Assembly (NCBI GenBank): GCA_963611355.1
Contig: CAVDRM010000017.1
Location: 1-43,459 of the forward strand
Length of the DNA: 43,459 bases
Source of the DNA: CAVDRM01 sp963611355
GTDB taxonomy: Bacteria > Bacillota > Clostridia > Christensenellales > Aristaeellaceae
Direction: 5' to 3'
Shown piece by piece: positions 1 through 7,844 of this stretch (position 1 is the stretch's first letter; each line of letters starts with the position of its first letter). The notes beneath the pieces were generated by a model that saw nothing but the letters and a program-made list of their open reading frames with translations, was not told the origin of the DNA and ran no database searches. The position numbers were made by a program, and so were the translations under genes.

Positions 1-92
1 CCCAGACTAAATGCTGCTTTAAATGCCACGGTGGCTTTTACTTTGGGAATTCACGTCATGTAAAATTATACCGAATTCCATGGAAATTATTC

Positions 93-120
93 TTGACAAG
101 GGGCAAAAAATCATTATAAT
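93..120 (+). promoter_or_regulatory. Sigma-A promoter of the first MATE gene
   Basis: TTGACA (93-98), a 16-nt spacer and TATAAT (115-120) give an almost perfect vegetative promoter. The leader would be about 27 nt, and the ribosome binding site AAGGAGGG (141-148) lies just before the ATG at 155. Upstream (1-92) I see only the weak hairpin GCCA/TGGC followed by TTTT at about 27-41, possibly the terminator of a gene outside the window. Confidence 0.85.
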
Positions 121-154
121 AACCGCGCATACGCGACTTTAAGGAGGGACGGTC

Positions 155-1543
155 ATGACGGATTTGTTGACGGGAAGTCCGGCGAAAAAGATGTGTGCGT
201 TCTGCGGCCCTTTGCTCATCGGCAACCTGTTTCAGCAGTTTTATTCGATGGCGGACAGCATCGTCGTCAGTCAGGTCATGGGGACAGAGGCGTTTGCCGC
301 CGTATCCTCCACGGGCGCTGTCAACTTTTTGGTCATCGGCTTTGTGCAGGGCATGTGCTCCGGATGCGCCATTCCTATTTCGCAGGATTTCGGCGCGGGC
401 GACAGGAAGGGCGTAAAGCGGGCGCTGGGCGCGTGTGTCTGGCTGGGTCTTTTCATGACGGTCATCATGAGCGTTGCCATGTACTTTTTCACCGATGACC
501 TGCTCCGCCTCCTGAACACCAAAGAGGAGCTGTTTGATTACGCCTACAGCTATATTCACGTCATTTTTGTCGGTATGTTCACCACCATGCTGTATAATCT
601 TTTGGCATCCATCCTGCGGGCGCTGGGCGACAGCAAAACGCCGCTTTATTTTCTTATAGTAGCGTGCCTCTTAAACATAGCGCTGGACATTCTTTTTGTG
701 GCTTCCTTCGGCATGGGCGTCGCGGGCGCAGCTTATGCCACCCTGCTGGCGCAGCTCATCTCCGGCATTCTCTGCTTCATCACCATCCGCAAACGCTTCC
801 CCGACCTGAATTTAACGAAAAAGGACCTGCGCTATGACAGCGAATACATGCGCCGCCTGTTCTCCTACGGCGTTCCGATGGGGCTTCAGTTTTCCATCAC
901 GGCCATCGGCAGCGTTGTTGTGCAGGCAGCGGTCAATGCGCTGGATGTGAATGCCATTGCCGCCATGGGTGCGGGCGGCAAGGTGAGCAATTTTGTCACC
1001 TGCCCCTTGGACAGCCTGGGCATCGCCGTGGCGACCTTCGTCGGGCAGAACTACGGCGCGGGACGGCTCGACCGCATCCGTCAGGGGCTCAGGCAGATGA
1101 CTGTTGTCGGTCTTTTCTACTGTGTGTTTGCCTTCCTGATGTGCCTGTTCTTCGGAAAATTCATGACGAGTCTGATTGGCATCACGGATGACGAGGTGCT
1201 GAGCCTGTCCAAGCATTTTCTGAGTATCTTCAGTCTTTTCTATCCCGCGCTGCTTATCATCTATGTTTTCCGCAACGCCGTGCAGGGGCTTGGTTATTCC
1301 CGCGAGGCCATGCTGTCCGGACTGTTTGAGCTGGTCGGGCGCACTGCCGTGGCCTTCGGCTTCATCGAGCGCTTCGGCTTCGAGGCGGCTTGCTTTGCTT
1401 CGCCTGTCGCATGGATGGCGGCAGATGTGCTGCTGCTGTGCCTGTATAAGCGGAAAATGGGCGACCTTTGGCGCTGGAAGCTGGCAAGGGAACGGGTCGA
1501 AAAAATGAAGGCGGAAGCGGCCGCAAAGCAGCCGGTTCAGTGA
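155..1543 (+). CDS. MATE family efflux transporter
   Basis: This 462-residue integral membrane protein belongs to the MATE (MatE/MOP superfamily) antiporters, which export drugs or metabolites using a Na+ or H+ gradient. The length is normal for the family, and about twelve hydrophobic segments are arranged as two similar halves. Typical MATE segments are visible: an N-terminal LLIGNLFQQFYSMADSIVVS, and in the second half YGVPMGLQFS and FVGQNYGAGR. A basic C-terminal tail ends the protein. The ATG at 155 follows AAGGAGGG at 141-148, and a consensus promoter lies at 93-120, so the gene appears to be transcribed on its own. leuS has its own promoter 50 nt downstream. The substrate cannot be read from the sequence. 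This is one of three MATE genes in the window. Confidence 0.93.
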   Translation: MTDLLTGSPAKKMCAFCGPLLIGNLFQQFYSMADSIVVSQVMGTEAFAAVSSTGAVNFLVIGFVQGMCSGCAIPISQDFGAGDRKGVKRALGACVWLGLFMTVIMSVAMYFFTDDLLRLLNTKEELFDYAYSYIHVIFVGMFTTMLYNLLASILRALGDSKTPLYFLIVACLLNIALDILFVASFGMGVAGAAYATLLAQLISGILCFITIRKRFPDLNLTKKDLRYDSEYMRRLFSYGVPMGLQFSITAIGSVVVQAAVNALDVNAIAAMGAGGKVSNFVTCPLDSLGIAVATFVGQNYGAGRLDRIRQGLRQMTVVGLFYCVFAFLMCLFFGKFMTSLIGITDDEVLSLSKHFLSIFSLFYPALLIIYVFRNAVQGLGYSREAMLSGLFELVGRTAVAFGFIERFGFEAACFASPVAWMAADVLLLCLYKRKMGDLWRWKLARERVEKMKAEAAAKQPVQ

Positions 1544-1595
1544 CCATCGGATAGATATAAACAGCCGTCAGCCCTGATAATCTTTCGGTTTTATT

Positions 1596-1624
1596 TTGAC
1601 AACCCCGCTGTTTTGGCGTATACT
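1596..1624 (+). promoter_or_regulatory. Sigma-A promoter of leuS
   Basis: TTGACA (1596-1601), a 17-nt spacer and TATACT (1619-1624). The start site would fall near 1631, giving a leader of only about 24 nt with AAGGAGG at 1641-1647. That is far too short for a T-box, the usual regulator of tRNA synthetase genes in this phylum. Confidence 0.85.
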
Positions 1625-1654
1625 GTCAAGGATTGAATTGAAGGAGGCTTTCCC

Positions 1655-4075
1655 ATGAATGTCGCGCCGTATGTTCCCTCTGAAATCGAACCCAAATGGC
1701 AAAAAATTTGGGAGGAGCAGCATGCCTTTACTGCCGAGGAGGATCATTCCAAGCCTAAATACTACTGCCTGATTGAATTCCCGTACCCCTCCGGTGCGGG
1801 TCTGCATGTCGGGCATCCGCGCTCCAACACGGCGCTGGACATCATCGCCAGAAAGCGCCGCATGGAGGGCTATAACGTCCTGTATCCCATCGGCTGGGAT
1901 GCCTTCGGCCTGCCGACGGAGAACTATGCCATTAAGAATCATATTCATCCCGCCAAGGTCACCAAAGCGAACATTGACCATTTCAGGGAGCAGCTGAAAA
2001 AACTCGGTTTCTCGTTCGACTATTCGCGGGAGGTCAATACCACCGACCCGAATTATTACCGCTGGACGCAGTGGATTTTTCTTAAGCTGTACGAAAACGG
2101 ATTGGCCTACAAGAGCGAGATGCCCATCAACTGGTGTCCGTCCTGCAAGTGCGGTCTGGCCAACGAGGAGGTCGTTGACGGCAAATGTGAGCGCTGCGGC
2201 GCTGAGGTCGTCCGCAAGGTTAAAAATCAATGGATGCTGAAAATCACCGCCTATGCGCAGAAGCTGCTGGACGGCCTTGACCATGTGGACTTTATCGACC
2301 GGGTGAAGACCCAGCAGCGCAACTGGATAGGCCGCAGCGAGGGCGCGGAGGTGGATTTTCACCTGACTCCCGTCGATGAAAAGCTGCGCGTTTATACCAC
2401 CCGCCCCGATACCCTGTTCGGCGCGACCTACATGGTCATTTCACCAGAGCATCCGCTGATTGAAAAATACAAGGCTCAGATTTCCAACTATGATGCGCTG
2501 ATTGCCTACAAGGAAACCGCTGCCAAAAAGAGCGACTTTGAGCGCACGGAAATTGCCAAGGACAAGACGGGCGTACAAATCGAGGGCATCCGCGCCATCA
2601 ACCCGGTCAACGGCAGGGAGATTCCCGTGTGGGTGTCCGACTATGTGCTGATGACTTACGGCACGGGCGCAATCATGGCCGTGCCTGCGCATGACGAGCG
2701 CGACTGGGCGTTTGCCAAAAAGTTTCATCTGCCCATCGTTGAGGTCGTCGCCGGCGGCAAAAATGTCCAGGAAGAATGCTTCCCCGATGTGCAGACCGGA
2801 AAGCTGGTCAATTCTGATTTCCTGAACGGTCTCAGCGTGGCGGAGGCCAAGAAAAAGATTATCGACTTCCTGACGGAAAAGGGCGTCGGCGAACGCAAGG
2901 TCAATTTCAAGCTCCGCGATTGGGTCTTTTCCCGCCAGCGCTATTGGGGCGAGCCGATTCCCATCATTCATTGCCCGCATTGCGGGCCCGTCCCGCTTAA
3001 AGAAAGCGACCTGCCGCTGCTTCTGCCCGATGTCGAGCAGTATGAGCCGACGGATGACGGTCAGAGCCCGCTGTCCCGCATGACAGATTGGGTGAACGTC
3101 AAATGCCCCGTCTGCGGCGGCGATGCCAAGCGTGAAACGGATACCATGCCGCAGTGGGCCGGCTCAAGCTGGTATTTTCTGCGCTACTGTGACCCGCACA
3201 ACGACCATGAGCTGGCCTCCAAGGAGGCGCTGGACTACTGGATGCCCGTGGACTGGTACAACGGCGGCATGGAGCACACCACCCTGCACCTGCTTTACAG
3301 CCGCTTCTGGCATCTGTTCCTGCATGACATCGGCGTTATCTCCGCGCCCGAGCCCTACATGCGCCGCACCAGCCACGGCATGATTTTAGGGGAAAACGGC
3401 GAAAAGATGTCCAAGTCCCGCGGCAATGTCATCAATCCCGATGACCTGGTGGCGGACATCGGCGCGGACGCCTTCCGTATGTACGAGATGTTCATGGGTG
3501 CGTTCGACCAGGCCATTCCGTGGTCGACCAACGGTGCAAAGGGCTGCCGCAAATTCCTTGACCGCGTCTGGCGGCTTCAGGAAATGCTGACGGATGAGGA
3601 AGACATCAGCGAGTCTCTGCGCGTGTCCGTCAATCAGACCATCAAAAAGGTCTCCGAGGACTACGAACGCATGAAATTCAACACCGCCATTGCGCAGATG
3701 ATGACGCTCGTCAACGAGTTTTATCAAAAGGGCAGCGTGACCCGCGGCGAATTAAAGGCGCTGCTGCTGCTGCTTTCGCCCGTCAGCCCGCACATCTGTG
3801 AGGAGATGTGGCAGCGCAACGGCTTCGGCGTTCCGCTGCATCATCAGCCGTGGCCGACATGGGACAAAAAGTACCTTCAGAACGACACCGTGGAAATCGC
3901 CGTACAGGTGAACGGCAAAATCCGCGGCAAGCTCATGGTGCCCGTGGACATGACCCGCGAACAGGCGCAGGAGACCCTGCCCGCACTGGACGAGGTCAAG
4001 ACCATGCTGGGCGGCAAACAGATTGTCAAGCTGATTTTTGTGCCCGGCAGACTGCTGAATCTTGTTGTGAAATAA
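1655..4075 (+). CDS. leuS: Leucyl-tRNA synthetase (LeuRS)
   Basis: LeuRS charges tRNA-Leu with leucine in the cytoplasm using ATP. The 806-residue length is normal for bacterial LeuRS. The class I signature HVGH is at residues 51-54, inside FPYPSGAGLHVGHPRS. A Cys4 zinc-binding-like insertion (CPSCKCG...CERCGAE) sits near residues 160-185. The CP1 editing domain follows, recognisable by TTRPDTLFGATYMV. The catalytic KMSKS loop is at 584-588. A C-terminal anticodon-binding and tail region ends in the GGKQIVKLIFVPGRLLN segment typical of the family. The start ATG has AAGGAGG eight bases upstream. It has its own promoter and ends at a bidirectional terminator shared with the convergent MATE gene. 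No T-box is present. Confidence 0.98.
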   Translation: MNVAPYVPSEIEPKWQKIWEEQHAFTAEEDHSKPKYYCLIEFPYPSGAGLHVGHPRSNTALDIIARKRRMEGYNVLYPIGWDAFGLPTENYAIKNHIHPAKVTKANIDHFREQLKKLGFSFDYSREVNTTDPNYYRWTQWIFLKLYENGLAYKSEMPINWCPSCKCGLANEEVVDGKCERCGAEVVRKVKNQWMLKITAYAQKLLDGLDHVDFIDRVKTQQRNWIGRSEGAEVDFHLTPVDEKLRVYTTRPDTLFGATYMVISPEHPLIEKYKAQISNYDALIAYKETAAKKSDFERTEIAKDKTGVQIEGIRAINPVNGREIPVWVSDYVLMTYGTGAIMAVPAHDERDWAFAKKFHLPIVEVVAGGKNVQEECFPDVQTGKLVNSDFLNGLSVAEAKKKIIDFLTEKGVGERKVNFKLRDWVFSRQRYWGEPIPIIHCPHCGPVPLKESDLPLLLPDVEQYEPTDDGQSPLSRMTDWVNVKCPVCGGDAKRETDTMPQWAGSSWYFLRYCDPHNDHELASKEALDYWMPVDWYNGGMEHTTLHLLYSRFWHLFLHDIGVISAPEPYMRRTSHGMILGENGEKMSKSRGNVINPDDLVADIGADAFRMYEMFMGAFDQAIPWSTNGAKGCRKFLDRVWRLQEMLTDEEDISESLRVSVNQTIKKVSEDYERMKFNTAIAQMMTLVNEFYQKGSVTRGELKALLLLLSPVSPHICEEMWQRNGFGVPLHHQPWPTWDKKYLQNDTVEIAVQVNGKIRGKLMVPVDMTREQAQETLPALDEVKTMLGGKQIVKLIFVPGRLLNLVVK

Positions 4076-4091
4076 AAAACTTGAATATTAC

Positions 4092-4134
4092 TGCGAGAGG
4101 GGATTCTTTGGAAGACAAAGAACCCCCTCTCGCA
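4092..4134. terminator. Bidirectional terminator between leuS and the second MATE gene
   Basis: Arms TGCGAGAGGGGATTCTTTG (4092-4110) and CAAAGAACCCCCTCTCGCA (4116-4134) pair over 19 positions with a single mismatch, around the loop GAAGA. It lies between two convergent genes. The T run for the minus strand is the AAAAAA at 4074-4079; the plus-strand tail is poor. Confidence 0.75.
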
Positions 4135-4153
4135 CTTTCCGAATGTGAAAGGC

Positions 4154-5560
4154 TTAATTGGCTCTTTCCATTGCGGAAAGTTCCCTCATGATTTTAACAA
4201 TGCAAACAGCGGCGACGGCAAAGGTCACGGCATCGGCGAGGGGCATACTGTACAGCACACCGTTCAGGCCGAAAAAGAGAGGCAGAAGGATGGACAGCCC
4301 GCAGCCCAGAACAATCTCACGAATCATGGAAATGCCGGAGGACAGCGCTGCTTTGCCCTGCGCCTGCAAAAAGATAAAAGTGCCCTTATTGGCGGTGGCC
4401 AGCGGCAGCATGCACAGGTAGATGCGGAAGCAGCGAACGGCAAAGTCGGTATAATAGCTGCTCTCGTTGGCCGCGCCGAAGAGCATGATGAGCGGATGCG
4501 GCAAAAACTCCACAATGAACAGAGCGATGAAGCCGACAGCCAGCTCCACTTTCAGCAGCATCATAAACAGCTTTTTGACCCGCCCGGGCAGACCGGCACC
4601 GACATTGTATCCGACGAGCGGTATGCATCCCGCTGACAGGCCGACGGCAACGGCAATGATGATTTGGAAAAATTTCATGACAATGCCCAGCACCGCCATG
4701 GGAATCTGCGCAAACTCCTCCTGCCCGAAAATGGGATCCATTGCACCGTATTTCATGGTCATGTTCTGTATGGCTGCCATAGCAGCCACCACGGAAATCT
4801 GGCTTAAAAAGCTGGTTATACCCAGCGGCAGATACTGCTTCATCAGCTGCGGATGCAGCCGAAAGCTCTCCTTTTGCAGCCGAACGGCCTTCATACGAGT
4901 CATATACCAAACGGACAAACCCGCGGTCAGCATTTGACCGATAATCGTTGCCCATGCTGCGCCGGCCATGCCCCAGTGAAAGGTATAGATGAAGATTGGG
5001 TCCAGAATGACGTTTGTAACTGCGCCGGCCAAGGTGGAAATCATCGCAAAACGGGGGCTTCCGTCGGAGCGAATGACAGGATTCACGCACTGACCGAACA
5101 TATAAAAGGGAATGCCGATGGTGATAACGGTAAAATACTCCTTGGACAGTTCAAAGGTGCGTTCGTTGACCGTGCCGCCGAAGGCCGCCAAAATCGGAGT
5201 CTGAAAGATGAAAAAAACGGCTGTCAGCAAGGCGCTGGCAATCAGGCACAAAATAACAGCACTGCCCACGGCTCGATGCGCGTCCTCCTTCTGCCCCTTG
5301 CCCAGACGAATGCTGACAAAGGCGCAGGCGCCATCGCCTATCATCACGGCGAGGGATAAGGCCACCACGGTCATCGGGAATACGACGGTATTGGCAGCGT
5401 TGCCGTAAGAGCCGAGATAGGCGGCGTTGGCAATAAAAATTTGGTCGACAATGTTGTAAAGCGCCCCCACCAGCAGCGATATGATGCAGGGTATTGAAAA
5501 CTTTCTCATCAGTCTGCCCAAGGGCTGCTCCGCCATGAAGCGGTTGCCATGCTGTTCCAT
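4154..5560 (-). CDS. MATE family efflux transporter (MepA-like)
   Basis: This 468-residue polytopic membrane protein is of the MATE family. The opening region (PLGRLMRKFSIPCIISLLVG, then ALYNIVDQIFIAN) and the second-half segments (LPLGITSFLSQ, PLVGYNVGAG) resemble the MepA-like branch of multidrug exporters in Firmicutes. It is divergent from a LysR-type regulator gene (5899-6822), a layout that usually means the regulator controls the exporter. Its promoter is at 5699-5727 on the minus strand, so the transcript begins with an unusually long leader of about 135 nt that can fold. The ATG is preceded by AAGGAGG (5571-5577) with a rather long 10-12 nt spacing. The substrate is unknown. Confidence 0.92.
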   Translation of the reverse strand: MEQHGNRFMAEQPLGRLMRKFSIPCIISLLVGALYNIVDQIFIANAAYLGSYGNAANTVVFPMTVVALSLAVMIGDGACAFVSIRLGKGQKEDAHRAVGSAVILCLIASALLTAVFFIFQTPILAAFGGTVNERTFELSKEYFTVITIGIPFYMFGQCVNPVIRSDGSPRFAMISTLAGAVTNVILDPIFIYTFHWGMAGAAWATIIGQMLTAGLSVWYMTRMKAVRLQKESFRLHPQLMKQYLPLGITSFLSQISVVAAMAAIQNMTMKYGAMDPIFGQEEFAQIPMAVLGIVMKFFQIIIAVAVGLSAGCIPLVGYNVGAGLPGRVKKLFMMLLKVELAVGFIALFIVEFLPHPLIMLFGAANESSYYTDFAVRCFRIYLCMLPLATANKGTFIFLQAQGKAALSSGISMIREIVLGCGLSILLPLFFGLNGVLYSMPLADAVTFAVAAVCIVKIMRELSAMERAN

Positions 5561-5698
5561 GCTTGAATAAAGCCTCCTTCAATTATATATCCCTGATGTT
5601 TGTTTTCGACGGCAGCTCATTCCTCCGCAACGGCACCGCTCTCATGAAAAAACAAGCTGCCTCCGATATGCTTCAGAGACAGCCTTTGTTCGGAGCGT

Positions 5699-5727
5699 AT
5701 TGTAGCGGATTTTCGGGAAAAAGTCAA
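5699..5727 (-). promoter_or_regulatory. Promoter of the second MATE gene
   Basis: On the minus strand TTGACT (5722-5727) and TACAAT (5699-5704) are separated by 17 nt. Transcription would start near 5692, about 132 nt before the ATG at 5560. Confidence 0.75.
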
Positions 5728-5781
5728 GATTTTGAATTTGAAAGCGTACGGATTCCATCGTCAAACTGTAGTCTTTGATAG

Positions 5782-5810
5782 TTGTCGAAAGAAAAAAAAT
5801 ATGTTAAAAT
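5782..5810 (+). promoter_or_regulatory. Promoter of the LysR regulator gene
   Basis: TTGTCG (5782-5787), a 17-nt spacer and TAAAAT (5805-5810). Transcription would start near 5817, leaving about an 80-nt leader before the ATG at 5899. Confidence 0.6.
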
Positions 5811-5898
5811 GACAAGAACGTGCGGTTTTCCGCATTGTTTCCTGACGTGTCAAATCACGCCGGATACGTCGGCGCATCCGAGCGAAAGGGAGAGCCTC

Positions 5899-6822
5899 AT
5901 GAATATTCTGCACCTGAAATATGCCGCTGAGGTGGCTAAATGCGGCTCCATCAACAAGGCGGCCGAAGCGCTGTACATGAACCAGCCGAATCTGAGCAAG
6001 GCCATCAAGGAATTGGAGACCTCGCTGGGCATCACCATTTTTGAGCGGACGGCCAAGGGCATGAATGTCACGCCGGAGGGCGAAGAATTTTTGAGCCATG
6101 CCAAAAAAATCCTGCGCCAAATCGATGAGATGGAGGCGTACTACCATTCCGGCATCCCCGTCCGGCAGCGCTTTTCCCTCGCCGCGCCGCGGGCCAGCTA
6201 CATTTCGCAGGCGTTTGCGCAGTTTTCCAAGAGCCTCGGCAAGGAGCGGGCGGAAATTTTCTACAGGGAAACGAACGCGATGCAGGCCATGCAGAGCGTT
6301 CTGAATGCGGACTACAAGCTGGGCATTCTGCGCTATGCCGCCGAATTCGACCGTTACTATAAGGATATGCTGGAGGAAAAGGGGCTGAATGCGGAGGTCA
6401 TCATGGAGTTCCGCTTTGTGCTTTTAATGAACAGCGCCCATCCGCTGGCTGAAAAAAAGGACTTCGGCTTTGACGACCTGCGGCCCTACATCGAAATTGC
6501 CCATGCAGACCCTCTTATGCCGTCTCTGCCCCTCTCCGCCGTCAAAAAGGAGGAGCTGCCGGACGAGGCTGATCGCCGCATTTTCGTGTTCGAGCGCGGC
6601 AGTCAGATGAATCTGCTGACCGAAAATCCGGAGACCTTTATGTGGGTGTCCCCGATGCCGGACAGTGTGTCTGCGCATTACGGCCTTGTGCAGAGGAAGT
6701 GCGGAGAAAATCAGCGGCTCTATAAGGATATGCTGATTTATAAAAAGGATTATCATTTGACGGCGCTGGACAAGCAGTTCATTACAGAATTATGCAATGT
6801 GAAGCGGCAGTGCCGGCTGTAA
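5899..6822 (+). CDS. LysR family transcriptional regulator
   Basis: This 307-residue DNA-binding regulator has the normal LysR size. The N-terminal winged helix-turn-helix is clear: SINKAAEALYMNQPNLSKAI at about residues 18-37, then the wing region LGITIFERTAKGMNVTPEG. The remainder is the periplasmic-binding-like effector domain. The frame is open further upstream, but I chose the ATG at 5899. It begins exactly where the family begins (MNILHLKYAAEVAKCGS) and follows the purine-rich GAAAGGGAG at 5884-5892. The gene is transcribed divergently from the MATE exporter at 4154-5560, its most likely target together with its own promoter. The effector is unknown. Confidence 0.93.
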   Translation: MNILHLKYAAEVAKCGSINKAAEALYMNQPNLSKAIKELETSLGITIFERTAKGMNVTPEGEEFLSHAKKILRQIDEMEAYYHSGIPVRQRFSLAAPRASYISQAFAQFSKSLGKERAEIFYRETNAMQAMQSVLNADYKLGILRYAAEFDRYYKDMLEEKGLNAEVIMEFRFVLLMNSAHPLAEKKDFGFDDLRPYIEIAHADPLMPSLPLSAVKKEELPDEADRRIFVFERGSQMNLLTENPETFMWVSPMPDSVSAHYGLVQRKCGENQRLYKDMLIYKKDYHLTALDKQFITELCNVKRQCRL

Positions 6823-6871
6823 TCAAACGGGTTATATCGATAAAGGCAATGGACATATGTGAAATCGGTCT

Positions 6872-6901
6872 CTGTCATTGCAGTCGATTTCGTATTACAA
6901 T
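6872..6901 (+). promoter_or_regulatory. Possible rex promoter
   Basis: TACAAT (6896-6901) is a good -10 box. The best -35 is a weak CTGTCA (6872-6877) with an 18-nt spacer. No clear Rex operator (TTGTGAA or TTGTTAA inverted repeats) was found in 6823-6937, only the isolated half-like TGTGAAAT near 6858. Confidence 0.4.
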
Positions 6902-6937
6902 AATGCAGAAGAATATTTTGTATGCAGGGGGAATACT

Positions 6938-7567
6938 ATGAAGGAGAGCAAAATCTCCAGGTCAACCATCAGCCGCATTCCGACCTATCTGCGGTATTTG
7001 AAGACACGCGAGCCGCAGACAAAAAACATTTCGGCCACAATCATCGCCCGTGAGCTGGGTTTGGGCGATGTGCAGGTGCGCAAGGATTTAAGCGCCGTCA
7101 GCGGCTTCGGCCGCCCCAAGACGGGCTATGATACGGACGGGCTGATTGCCTCGCTGGAATCATTTTTAGGACATACCAATAAGTCCGGTGTTGTCTTGGT
7201 GGGCGCAGGCAAATTAGGCCGGGCGCTGCTGGACTATACGGGCTTTCATGATTATGGTCTGGATATTCTGGCCGCGTTTGATATTGCCGTAACCGAGGAG
7301 CAGACCAGCAAGGGCGGCAAGCCCATCTATCCGATGCAGATGCTGGATGACTACATCAGGGAACATCACGCCAAAATCGGCATCATCGCCGTGCCCGCCG
7401 CCCACGCGCAGGATGTGTGCGACCAGCTCGTTCGGGACGACATCATCGGCATCCTGAGCTTTGCTCCCTGCACCCTCCGCGTCCCGTCCAATGTCTGCCT
7501 TCAGGCGGAAAATATGGCACTGTCGCTGGCCTATCTGAATAGCCAGGTGGCGGCAATGAATGAATAA
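6938..7567 (+). CDS. rex: Redox-sensing transcriptional repressor Rex
   Basis: Rex senses the NADH/NAD+ ratio and represses fermentation and respiration genes when NADH is low. The 209-residue length is typical. An N-terminal winged helix ends in the characteristic LGLGDVQVRKDLSAVSGFG (about residues 41-58). A Rossmann NAD-binding domain follows, with VVLVGAGKLGRALLDY (GxGxxG at 89-94). The C-terminal stretch has the domain-swap helix expected of Rex dimers. The frame is open upstream from a TTG at 6878, but the ATG at 6938 is preferred because GCAGGGGGA (6924-6932) precedes it and the homologous core starts there. Likely targets in this window are the iron ADH (18360) and nfnAB (19794); that is inference only, as no canonical Rex site was seen there. 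Confidence 0.95.
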   Translation: MKESKISRSTISRIPTYLRYLKTREPQTKNISATIIARELGLGDVQVRKDLSAVSGFGRPKTGYDTDGLIASLESFLGHTNKSGVVLVGAGKLGRALLDYTGFHDYGLDILAAFDIAVTEEQTSKGGKPIYPMQMLDDYIREHHAKIGIIAVPAAHAQDVCDQLVRDDIIGILSFAPCTLRVPSNVCLQAENMALSLAYLNSQVAAMNE

Positions 7568-7585
7568 AACCATGCATCATGCAAG

Positions 7586-7621
7586 CATCTCGATTTGCTC
7601 CTTCGTAAATCGAGATGTTTT
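7586..7621 (+). terminator. Rho-independent terminator of rex
   Basis: CATCTCGATTT (7586-7596) pairs perfectly with AAATCGAGATG (7607-7617) around a 10-nt loop and is followed by TTTT. It separates rex from the next operon. The rest of 7622-7762 shows no gene or clear structure. Confidence 0.88.
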
Positions 7622-7762
7622 ACACTATTCACATCGAAAGCATGATGAGAGTCGGAATGAATGTTTGCTTTCGGCAAAACCGCCCGAAACGGCAGTGTTT
7701 TAGATGGAAAAGAGCATTCGTAAACAGCGGCTTCTCCTTCCTCACGCTTTGTTGAACGCCGT

Positions 7763-7791
7763 TTGCTAAACCCCGCATTTTGTGATATGAT
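7763..7791 (+). promoter_or_regulatory. Promoter of the transglutaminase-ACT-PFL operon
   Basis: TTGCTA (7763-7768), a 17-nt spacer and TATGAT (7786-7791), with an extended -10 element (TG at 7783-7784). Transcription would start about 47 nt upstream of the GTG start codon at 7845. Confidence 0.7.
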
Positions 7792-7844
7792 GATACGGTA
7801 CATCGGCTGCGCGGGGCGCATGACCTTTCGGGAGGGAGCATGCT

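Larger units (their letters stand above)
5561..5898. other. Divergent intergenic region between MATE and LysR genes
   Basis: This 338-nt stretch shows no convincing gene. It holds two divergent promoters whose -35 boxes are 54 nt apart (5722-5727 minus, 5782-5787 plus). The minus-strand leader contains the 7-bp long-range pairing GGCAGCT (5611-5617) with AGCTGCC (5655-5661). The region between the promoters is the natural place for LysR binding, but I could not single out a convincing T-N11-A box. Confidence 0.7.

Noticed and set aside
1625..1654. T-box riboswitch expected upstream of leuS
   Set aside because: A consensus promoter at 1596-1624 leaves only about 24 nt of leader, and no T-box or specifier structure is possible in that space.
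6823..6937. Rex autoregulatory operator upstream of rex
   Set aside because: Only one partial half-site (TGTGAAAT near 6858) was seen, with no inverted partner at the right spacing.
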